Under the pieces are notes generated by a model. The model did not search any database. It saw only the letters and a list, made by a program, of their open reading frames with translations, and was not told the origin of the DNA. 6,789 bases of DNA from Patescibacteria group bacterium (GTDB lineage Bacteria > Patescibacteriota > Minisyncoccia > UBA9983): NCBI GenBank assembly GCA_018901555.1, contig JAHIER010000055.1, forward strand, positions 1 to 6,789. The letters are read 5' to 3'. Position numbers and translations under genes: made by a program. The first letter of the stretch is position 1, and each line of letters begins with the position of its first letter. This document shows positions 1-5,557 of the stretch, piece by piece.

Positions 1-941
1 AAATATTGGGTGAGGAGGAAAAAGAAATACAAAAAAATTAAAATTAGGCTTTCGCGACGGGAGATGTTGGAGCGGGTATAGACAAAAACATTTAATAAAA
101 GCATGGCGGCAATGAGAAAGGCGGCGGCGATAAAAAAACTCAGACCGTCATTAATATGAATCGGGCTTATCATACTAACCAGGCCAATTATAAAAGCCGA
201 ATTAAAAGCTACGGCCCCTATTGCATTGCCAATACTCATTGAAGAATGCTTGAGCATGGAAGCCCGGATGCCAAAGGCAAGTTCAGGCAAAGTTGTTCCT
301 AAAGCAACAAAAATTATTCCAAAGGTTAAAGCATTTATGCCAATTTCTAAAATTAGTTGCTTGCCTGACCAGACAAGGACTGCTGAACTGGCAATAAGAA
401 CGACAATCCCCAATAAAAAACTGCCGAGCATTTTAAAAACTCCGTAAATGGTGTGATTGTTAAATTCAATTTCCTGAATTGTTTTTGTAAAATATTCTTT
501 TTCTCTGATTAGACTTGTCATATAAAGTACGAAAGTCAAAATTAGCAAAAGGCCGTCACCTTGAGAAATTATGCCGTCTGTTGCCAAAAATATTGGCAAT
601 AAAGCAATAAAGAAAATGAGCCAAAAATTTTTCTGAGAAATCTTACTCTCAATTTTAATCCCTTTACTTAAAAAAGCCACCAATCCGATGACCAGCGTAA
701 TGTTTATAAAATTAGCTCCTATAATATTACCCAAAGAAAGTTTTGGTATATTTTCTATAGCTGAAGAGATTCCAACAAAAAGCTCGGGGATAGTAGTGGC
801 AAAACTCATCAAAATGAACGCAAGAATATACTCGGAAATTTGGAAAAAACGTGCCAGGCGCGTCAAAGACTTTACAAGCATCGTTCCTGCTTTAACTAAG
901 AATAAAAAAGATATAATAAATATTATTATGTTAAGAATCAT
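1..941 (-). CDS. CaCA-family cation (Na+/Ca2+-type) exchanger, 3' end off the window
   Basis: This is an integral membrane antiporter of the Ca2+/cation antiporter superfamily, which moves Ca2+ or another cation across the membrane against Na+ or H+. The reading frame is open from the ATG at 941 to the window edge (313 codons), close to the usual length of about 320 aa, so only a few C-terminal residues are missing. The two inverted alpha repeats are clear. Alpha-1 has SFATTIPE at 46-53 and GNIIGANFIN at 71-80. Alpha-2 has ALGTTLPE at 213-220 and GNAIGAVAFN at 238-247. Both transport glutamates (E53, E220) are present. Hydrophobic segments surround each repeat, and a polar loop lies near 144-165. 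The start codon overlaps the stop of the upstream P-type ATPase as ATGA and has no Shine-Dalgarno, so translation is probably coupled. The family is confident; the transported ion is inferred. Confidence 0.9.
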   Translation of the reverse strand, partial: MILNIIIFIISFLFLVKAGTMLVKSLTRLARFFQISEYILAFILMSFATTIPELFVGISSAIENIPKLSLGNIIGANFINITLVIGLVAFLSKGIKIESKISQKNFWLIFFIALLPIFLATDGIISQGDGLLLILTFVLYMTSLIREKEYFTKTIQEIEFNNHTIYGVFKMLGSFLLGIVVLIASSAVLVWSGKQLILEIGINALTFGIIFVALGTTLPELAFGIRASMLKHSSMSIGNAIGAVAFNSAFIIGLVSMISPIHINDGLSFFIAAAFLIAAMLLLNVFVYTRSNISRRESLILIFLYFFFLLTQY

Positions 942-3613
942 AATTTTATTTTTCTTTCAAAAAGAAAATATTTAACGACTTCAATAACAAAAAGATTTAT
1001 CAATCCAAAAGCCAAAAGCATCAAAATTTCCTTAAACGAAAGGGTTACTAAAGAAAGCAGTTTTTGTAAAATTGGCACAAATAAAGATGTTATAAGTAAA
1101 ACAAAACTGGCAAGAAAGGCAAAAATCAAATATTTATTAGAGAATATTTTTATTTTCCAAATCGGCCTTTTTAGATTTTTAAAAGAAAAAGCAAAGAAAA
1201 TACTGCTGACGGAAATAGCCACAAACATAATGGTTCGTATCTTTTCAATAGAATAACTAAAATAATTAATAAAGAAAAAGTACAATGCCGTAAGAAGCGC
1301 GCTTGTAACAAGCGTAACAATAAAAATCATCTTTTTTAATTTTGGAGTCAGAATTTTTTTAGGAGACTTAGTCTTTGGATTCCTTTTCATTAAATCTTTT
1401 TCTTTTGGCTCAAAAGTAAAGGCAAAATTCATAAAACCCTCTTGTATAATATTTATCCAAAGAATCTGGGCAGGCAAAACAGGCAATGGAAATCCTAAAA
1501 TAACAGCTGTTCCAATTAAAACTATTTCACTAAAAGAAGTGGATAAAAGATAGGCAATAATTTTTCTTAAATTATCTAAAATTCTTCTACCTTCTTCTAT
1601 GGCATAAACAATAATACTGAATCCATTATTTAAAAGTATTATGTCAGAGGCCTCTTTGGCGACCTCTGTGCCAGAACCTAAAGCTATCCCAATATCAGCA
1701 TGTTTAAGAGCCGGGGCATCATTAACTCCATCGCCAGTCATGGCTACCACTTCTCCCCTTGCTTGCCAAGCCTTAATGATTCTCATTTTTTGATGAGGCA
1801 GGACGCGGGCGAAAACATCAATTTTCTCAAGATCATTTTCTAACTCTTTATCAGTCATTTTTTCCATTTTTTCTCCATCTATAATTAAGCCATTTGGTTT
1901 TAAAATACCTATTTCCTGCGCCACTTTTTGAGCAGTGGTAATATAATCTCCAGTAGCCATTATAGTTCTAACAAACGCTTCTTTAGCAATCGTTATTGAT
2001 TCTTGAACATCTTCTCGCAAAGGATCATGAAATCCGACGAATCCACCAAAAACCATTTTTCCAAAAATATTTTTTTGCTCTTCTTTATCCTGAGGAAAAT
2101 TTTTTGAATCAATATCTTTATAAGCAATAGCCAAAATCCTGGATCCGCCGGCGGTTTCTTTTTCATAAACCCGCTTCATAAAATTTAATTCTTTTTCTCC
2201 AAATTTTGTTTCTTTAAAACCAGCATAGATTTTATCGCACAAATTTAAAACAAGTTCTGCCGCGCCCATCATGTAAATACGATGAACATTTTCAGCGCAT
2301 TTATTTAAAGAAGCGGAGAATCTTCTTTCTGAATCAAAAGGGATAAAATCAGACCGGGAATTTTTCTTTAAAATTTCAATTGGTTTTAATCCAGCCTCAA
2401 TAGAAGCGGATAAAATAGCTTTATCCATCGGACCTCCCCGAATACGCCATTCCACTAATTCTTCCTCAGGATTTTCTATAAATGAATCTGAAGCCAAAAA
2501 AGCCATTTGTAGAACTTCCAATCGATCTTTGTGTTCCCTATTCTGAAATTCAGGATTTTCAGAAAAATAAGTCATTATTTTTGAAATTTTCATTTCAGCT
2601 TTAGTCAAAGTCCCTGTTTTATCTGTTAGAATAATAGTTGAGGAACCTAAAGTTTCAGCTGCATTTAAGTTTTTTACTAATCCGCCCTTGGCAAGAATTC
2701 TTTCCATGCCAATGGCCAAAATAACTGTTACAGCAGCTGGTAGTCCTTCAGGTATGGCTGAGACAGCCAAGGCAACAGAAATTAAAAGCATATCAATTAA
2801 CGGTTCTCCTCGGCCAATACCAATAATAAAAATAAACGAAAGAATTATTACCACAGCCAATCCTAAAAATCTGGCTAAGTGTTTAATTCCCTTTTGCAAA
2901 GGAGTGATAACTTCATCTCCTTCATTTAAAACTTCTGCTATCTTGCCTATTTCTGTATGGGGACCAGTGTTAACCACTAAAGCCTTGCCCCAACCTTCAG
3001 TAACCAAAGTGCCCATCCAAAGCATGTTGATTTTGTCATTAATGTGCGCTTCTTCTTTCAATCTGGCTTTGGGATCTTTTTTAATGCTTAGCCATTCCCC
3101 TGTTAAAATTGATTCATTGACTTGAAGATTTTTGCCTTCTAAAAGCCGGGCATCAGCGGAAATTTTATCGCCCATTTGAAGAATAAGAATATCGCCTGGA
3201 ATTAGTTCTGTTGCTTCTATAATTTTCTGCCGGCCTTCCCTAATAACCGTGGCGTATTTTTTCTGAGAAGATTTTAATTTTTCAAATGATTTGGAAGCTT
3301 TGCCTTCCTGAATAATGCCTATAATCGTGTTAATAAGAACAGCAATAACAATAACAATAGTGTTAGTATATTCTTCAAGAAAAAAAGTGACAAACGCCGC
3401 GATGATTAATATAAAAACCAGCGGATTTTTTATCTGCTTCCAAATTAAAGTTAAATAATAAAAATTCTTTTTGCTTTCAAAAGTATTCTGGCCGTAATGC
3501 TTCTGCCGTTTTAGAATCTCTTTTTCATCAAGACCTTTATTAAAATCAACCAGAAGTCGTTCCTGAATTTCTTTTAAACTAAAAACATGCCACGGAATTT
3601 GCTTGGTTGTCAT
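938..3613 (-). CDS. P2-type cation-transporting ATPase (Ca2+-ATPase-like)
   Basis: This is an ATP-driven membrane cation pump of about 891 aa, the usual length for a P2 ATPase. From the ATG at 3613 the order is: N-terminal cation-ATPase domain (roughly 8-50), M1-M2, actuator domain with the TGE loop at 171-173, and M4 with IPEGLP at 287-292. Then come the phosphorylation site DKTGTLT with D331, the nucleotide domain, DPLR near 530, TGD at 554-556 and TGDGVNDAPALK from 626. M5 (SEIVL) and M6 (NIIQEG at 721-726) follow, then four C-terminal helices. The conserved KGA motif of the nucleotide domain reads MGA (449-451). M6 has Q-E where SERCA has T-D, so ion choice cannot simply be copied from SERCA. 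An ATG at 3691 would add 26 unfamiliar residues and overlap the divergent gene, so the ATG at 3613 is preferred; a -10 box lies just before it. The stop overlaps the exchanger start, and calcium export is inferred from that partner. Confidence 0.95.
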   Translation of the reverse strand: MTTKQIPWHVFSLKEIQERLLVDFNKGLDEKEILKRQKHYGQNTFESKKNFYYLTLIWKQIKNPLVFILIIAAFVTFFLEEYTNTIVIVIAVLINTIIGIIQEGKASKSFEKLKSSQKKYATVIREGRQKIIEATELIPGDILILQMGDKISADARLLEGKNLQVNESILTGEWLSIKKDPKARLKEEAHINDKINMLWMGTLVTEGWGKALVVNTGPHTEIGKIAEVLNEGDEVITPLQKGIKHLARFLGLAVVIILSFIFIIGIGRGEPLIDMLLISVALAVSAIPEGLPAAVTVILAIGMERILAKGGLVKNLNAAETLGSSTIILTDKTGTLTKAEMKISKIMTYFSENPEFQNREHKDRLEVLQMAFLASDSFIENPEEELVEWRIRGGPMDKAILSASIEAGLKPIEILKKNSRSDFIPFDSERRFSASLNKCAENVHRIYMMGAAELVLNLCDKIYAGFKETKFGEKELNFMKRVYEKETAGGSRILAIAYKDIDSKNFPQDKEEQKNIFGKMVFGGFVGFHDPLREDVQESITIAKEAFVRTIMATGDYITTAQKVAQEIGILKPNGLIIDGEKMEKMTDKELENDLEKIDVFARVLPHQKMRIIKAWQARGEVVAMTGDGVNDAPALKHADIGIALGSGTEVAKEASDIILLNNGFSIIVYAIEEGRRILDNLRKIIAYLLSTSFSEIVLIGTAVILGFPLPVLPAQILWINIIQEGFMNFAFTFEPKEKDLMKRNPKTKSPKKILTPKLKKMIFIVTLVTSALLTALYFFFINYFSYSIEKIRTIMFVAISVSSIFFAFSFKNLKRPIWKIKIFSNKYLIFAFLASFVLLITSLFVPILQKLLSLVTLSFKEILMLLAFGLINLFVIEVVKYFLFERKIKL

Positions 3614-3637
3614 TGGATTTATTATAACAAATATGAT
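3607..3637 (+). promoter_or_regulatory. Candidate promoter of the small ORF / nucleotidyltransferase pair
   Basis: The plus strand has TTGTCA (3607-3612), a 19-bp spacer and TATGAT (3632-3637). The ATG of the 68-aa gene follows 11 nt after the -10 box, giving a predicted 5' leader of only about 4-5 nt. The -35 lies over the ATPase start codon on the other strand, and the -10 is 5 bp from the opposing -10, so the two promoters should compete for polymerase. The spacer is a little long, so confidence is moderate. Confidence 0.4.
3621..3629 (-). promoter_or_regulatory. Extended -10 promoter of the ATPase-exchanger operon, probably leaderless
   Basis: On the minus strand the sequence TGTTATAAT is a perfect extended -10 element (TG-n-TATAAT). 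Only 7 nt (AAATCCA) separate it from the ATG at 3613, so transcription should start at or within a base or two of the start codon. There is no room for a Shine-Dalgarno, and no convincing -35 is seen. This also argues against the longer ATPase start at 3691. Confidence 0.6.
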
Positions 3638-3648
3638 AAAATTAAAAT

Positions 3649-3855
3649 ATGCCTTGGGATTATAATAAAAAAGAATATGAAAAACAAGCAAAAAACGATC
3701 CGATCTGGCACATGGAGCGGCTTATTAATTATGGTTTAGGCAATGAAAAACTTAATAAGGAAGAACTCAAAAAATATTTACCTAAACTTAAAATACCTGA
3801 AAATAGACGTGAATTTTTAGAGCTAATTCTTCATGAGCCAAAATATTCTAAGTAA
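3649..3855 (+). CDS. Small helical protein, candidate antitoxin partner of the downstream nucleotidyltransferase
   Basis: This 68-aa, highly charged, lysine- and glutamate-rich soluble protein has no signal peptide or membrane segment. It starts MPWDYNKKEYEK, has a central helix with HMERLINYG (21-29), a KEELKKYLPKL stretch (38-48) and an ENRREFLELIL helix (51-61). Its last 23 nt overlap the start of the AbiEii-like gene in another frame, which implies coupled translation and a functional link. I do not recognise it with certainty. The W-D start, the ER-x-x-x-YG core and the aromatic/leucine C-terminal helix remind me of DUF6922-type small proteins often found beside AbiEii nucleotidyltransferases, but that is recall, not a search. 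The antitoxin role is inferred from size, order and overlap. It is too short to be a standard AbiEi antitoxin, which is a winged-helix protein of around 200 aa. Confidence 0.75.
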   Translation: MPWDYNKKEYEKQAKNDPIWHMERLINYGLGNEKLNKEELKKYLPKLKIPENRREFLELILHEPKYSK

Positions 3856-4483
3856 AAATCAAAAAACGGCTGTTGATTTTATATCCAATGAACCAAAACT
3901 GGCGGATTTTTATTTGAGCGGAGGTACTGCTTTGGCAAATTATTATTTACAGCACCGTTTTTCTGATGATCTTGATTTTTTTATAAGCAAAAAACCGGAT
4001 ATAATTTTTTTGCGCAATTTTACCAATAATCTTAAAGAAAAGTTAAATGCTAAAGAATTAAGATACGAGCGACTTTATGACAGAAATCAGTTTTTCTTTA
4101 TTAAAGATGACGAAGAATTAAAAATAGAATTTACCAAATATCCATTCAAACAACTGAATCCAACAATGCATCAAGATGGCATAAAAATTGACAGCTTGCG
4201 CGACATAGCCGCCAATAAACTTTTTACAATTTTGGACAGATTTGATCCTAAAGATTTTGTGGATTTGTTTTTTATATTCCAAAAACTTGATTTTGAAAAT
4301 GTCCGCAATGATGCTGAAAATAAATTTAATACAAAAATTGACAATGTTTTTTTAGGGGGAGAATTAATGAAAGTAAAAAGAATTGTGGCTCTTCCTAAAA
4401 TGATTAAACCAATAACAATAGAAGAACTCAATAATTTTTTCAACAAGCTTGCACAAAAACTAGCCTTTAATATTTTAGAATAA
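3833..4483 (+). CDS. AbiEii/AbiGii-type nucleotidyltransferase (putative toxin)
   Basis: This 216-aa protein belongs to the DNA polymerase beta-like nucleotidyltransferase superfamily, AbiEii/DUF1814 branch. Known members are toxins of AbiE abortive-infection systems and MenT-like toxins, which transfer nucleotides to targets such as tRNA. The catalytic core is intact. SGGTAL at 29-34 is the nucleotide-binding G-G-T motif. HRFSDDLDFF at 41-50 holds the metal-binding aspartates D46 and D48. LKIEF (96-100, E99) is a plausible third acidic site. The downstream family signature follows: DSLRDIAANKL at 120-130, R136, and KDFVDL at 140-145. Length is somewhat below the usual family range, but the end looks natural. 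An in-frame TAA lies 6 nt upstream, so the ATG at 3833 is the earliest possible start. No Shine-Dalgarno is visible, and the start sits inside the 68-aa gene. Toxicity is inferred; some members of this fold have housekeeping or unknown roles. Confidence 0.9.
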   Translation: MSQNILSKNQKTAVDFISNEPKLADFYLSGGTALANYYLQHRFSDDLDFFISKKPDIIFLRNFTNNLKEKLNAKELRYERLYDRNQFFFIKDDEELKIEFTKYPFKQLNPTMHQDGIKIDSLRDIAANKLFTILDRFDPKDFVDLFFIFQKLDFENVRNDAENKFNTKIDNVFLGGELMKVKRIVALPKMIKPITIEELNNFFNKLAQKLAFNILE

Positions 4484-4516
4484 AAAATAAAAAAGGCGGG
4501 TTTATAACTACCCGCC
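4482..4516 (-). terminator. Rho-independent terminator between convergent genes, overlapping the DHODH-like stop codon
   Basis: On the minus strand GGCGGGT (4516-4510), an 8-nt loop and ACCCGCC (4501-4495) form a 7-bp GC-rich hairpin, followed at once by TTTTTTATTTTTT (4494-4482). The TAG of the DHODH-like gene (4510-4508) lies at the top of the 5' arm and into the loop. The T-tract overlaps the stop codon of the plus-strand nucleotidyltransferase. Read on the plus strand, the tail is CCTTAAGTATCTTTTT, a weaker terminator, so it may also serve that gene. Confidence 0.85.
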
Positions 4517-5347
4517 CCTTAAGTATCTTTTTGCCCATTTTGTTGGCAATATCGGCCCCCACAGCCTTTTTGGATGAACCATTGAAACGGAACCAAAACT
4601 TATAGCTCCCGCGCCCATTTTAAAAAGATATTCAATATCTTCATAATGCCACACGCTTGGTCCAATAACAGGGATCGATACGCAATCAATTAAGCGCCGC
4701 AATATGCGCCAATTTATAAATTGAGCGCGTTCGCCGGAAATTGCTCCTGCCCCATGCTGGTCTACTGTCGGAATTGAATTGATATCAATCGCCTGAATTA
4801 TTTTTTCCGTTTTTATTGCAATTTTAATATAATTATTCTTCTGTCCAATTTTCAGTATAAGCGGCAATCGGGATATTTTTTTCCAATAATAGCACATATC
4901 TATAATCAGGTTAGTGTCAAGATATTTTTTTATATTCGGGCAAGAAACATTCAACTCCACTGCCGTCAAATTCGGCGTAACAATATTCAATTTATCCGCA
5001 ATTATTTGCAATTCTGCCAAGTTTTGAGCGGTAATTGAAATTATAATATTTTCAGAACCTCTAATCTCTTGAACGCTCCTTAAGAGAAAGGCGCTGATCC
5101 CAGGATTATCCAACCCATAATTATTCCACCAGCCGTTTTTAAGCGGTTTTATCTTTTTTGGCCCTTTTATTGGTTGCGGAGAAATAGTTTTAGTAATTAT
5201 GGTGAACAATGCCGGATCATACAGACCGGCAATTTTTAATAAATCATACATTATTCTGTGCGCCCGTGTCGGTCCCCTTCCGTCAAACCCCATCATTCCT
5301 GAAGCCATTAAAAACATCAGTTTCTTTCCGTTGCTTAATTTAATCAT
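4508..5347 (-). CDS. Dihydroorotate dehydrogenase-like FMN protein (divergent class 1 PyrD homologue)
   Basis: This is a TIM-barrel flavoprotein of about 279 aa related to PyrD, which oxidises dihydroorotate to orotate in pyrimidine synthesis. In numbering from the ATG at 5347, the PyrD landmarks appear in order: ITKTISPQP (51-58) with the FMN-contact Lys, GLDNPG (78-83), and ELNVSCPN (131-138) with Cys136 at the class 1 catalytic-base position. Next come LILKIG (163-168), INSIPT for the usual NT motif, GAISG (201-205) for GGLSG, PVIGPSVW (226-233), and GAGAISFGS (245-253). The phosphate-binding IGxGGI motif is altered to IGPSVW. AAGGAG (5362-5357) abuts an ATG at 5356 with no spacer but lies 9 nt before the ATG at 5347, so 5347 is the likely start. 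The gene is a single-gene unit with no pyrimidine genes beside it. It could be a true PyrD or a relative acting on another substrate. Confidence 0.8.
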   Translation of the reverse strand: MIKLSNGKKLMFLMASGMMGFDGRGPTRAHRIMYDLLKIAGLYDPALFTIITKTISPQPIKGPKKIKPLKNGWWNNYGLDNPGISAFLLRSVQEIRGSENIIISITAQNLAELQIIADKLNIVTPNLTAVELNVSCPNIKKYLDTNLIIDMCYYWKKISRLPLILKIGQKNNYIKIAIKTEKIIQAIDINSIPTVDQHGAGAISGERAQFINWRILRRLIDCVSIPVIGPSVWHYEDIEYLFKMGAGAISFGSVSMVHPKRLWGPILPTKWAKRYLRGG

Positions 5348-5356
5348 TTCAATCAT

Positions 5357-5362
5357 CTCCTT
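5357..5362 (-). promoter_or_regulatory. Shine-Dalgarno deciding the start of the DHODH-like gene
   Basis: AAGGAG on the minus strand touches the first ATG (5356) but is 9 nt from the second in-frame ATG (5347). Spacing favours the second, which removes only three residues. It is the only clear Shine-Dalgarno I see before a gene start in the window. Confidence 0.7.
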
Positions 5363-5405
5363 ATTCTCATATTAAATTTTAAATCAAAGTTCTTTTCCTA
5401 GAATT

Positions 5406-5434
5406 AAAATAGCATTTTCGGCTTCTTATTTCAA
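5406..5434 (-). promoter_or_regulatory. Predicted sigma-70-type promoter of the DHODH-like gene
   Basis: On the minus strand TTGAAA (5434-5429), a 17-bp spacer ending in TGC, and TATTTT (5411-5406) give a good -35 with ideal spacing and an extended -10 TGn. The start site would be near 5399, with a leader of about 50 nt that contains the AAGGAG. It lies just after the tRNA terminator, consistent with a separate transcription unit. Confidence 0.55.
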
Positions 5435-5440
5435 GGCCAC

Positions 5441-5467
5441 AAAAAACACCGACCCGTAGGGTCGGTG
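5441..5467 (-). terminator. Rho-independent terminator of the murF-tRNA-Glu unit
   Basis: On the minus strand CACCGACCC (5467-5459), loop TAC and GGGTCGGTG (5455-5447) make a perfect 9-bp GC-rich stem. Six T residues follow directly (5446-5441). It lies 13 nt beyond the 3' end of the tRNA. On the plus strand there is no T-tract after the stem, so it acts in one direction. Confidence 0.93.
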
Positions 5468-5480
5468 AATCACAATTGTG

Positions 5481-5555
5481 TGACCCTAACCGGATTTGAA
5501 CCGGTGTTTTCAGGATGAGAACCTGATGTCCTAGACCGGGCTAGACGATAGGGCC
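5481..5555 (-). tRNA. tRNA-Glu (anticodon CUC)
   Basis: A 75-nt cloverleaf folds completely. The acceptor stem GGCCCTA/TAGGGTC has one G-T pair and discriminator A. The D arm is GTCT...AGGAC with GG in the loop. The anticodon stem TCAGG/CCTGA encloses loop TTCTCAT, with anticodon CTC at 5519-5517. The variable loop has 4 nt, and the T arm is ACCGG/CCGGT with loop TTCAAAT. The anticodon CUC reads GAG, so this is a glutamate tRNA; an A+T-rich genome must also need a UUC isoacceptor for GAA, which is not in this window. CCA is not encoded (CAC follows the discriminator), so it must be added by CCA-adding enzyme. The 5' end lies 2 nt after the murF stop, which suggests processing by RNase P from the murF transcript. 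No convincing private promoter is seen. Confidence 0.96.
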
Positions 5556-5557
5556 AA

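Noticed and set aside
226..447. Plus-strand ORF of 73 codons
   Set aside because: It lies wholly opposite the exchanger, whose alpha-2 repeat is read on the minus strand. The protein has no recognisable features.
688..975. Plus-strand ORF of 95 codons
   Set aside because: It is antisense to the exchanger alpha-1 repeat and the ATPase 3' end; a shadow of real coding sequence.
2688..3125. Plus-strand ORF of 145 codons
   Set aside because: It is antisense to the ATPase actuator, M3-M4 and IPEGLP region, with low-complexity composition typical of a reversed membrane gene.
3614..3691. N-terminal extension of the ATPase from the ATG at 3691
   Set aside because: The 26 extra residues do not resemble a P-type ATPase N-terminus, they cover the extended -10 box, and they would overlap the divergent gene. 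MTTKQIPWHVFSLKE from 3613 matches the family start.
4171..4446. Minus-strand ORF of 91 codons
   Set aside because: It is antisense to the nucleotidyltransferase, which has clear family motifs.
3614..4520. Insertion of the plus-strand pair by a mobile element
   Set aside because: I looked for flanking inverted or direct repeats, an integrase or a transposase and saw none. The orientation change alone is not enough. The tRNA at 5481-5555 has no obvious partial copy nearby to suggest an att site.
5471..5480. Perfect 10-bp palindrome CACAATTGTG between the tRNA and its terminator
   Set aside because: It is too short and single-copy to call an operator, and it lies in the tRNA 3' trailer; chance is a reasonable explanation.
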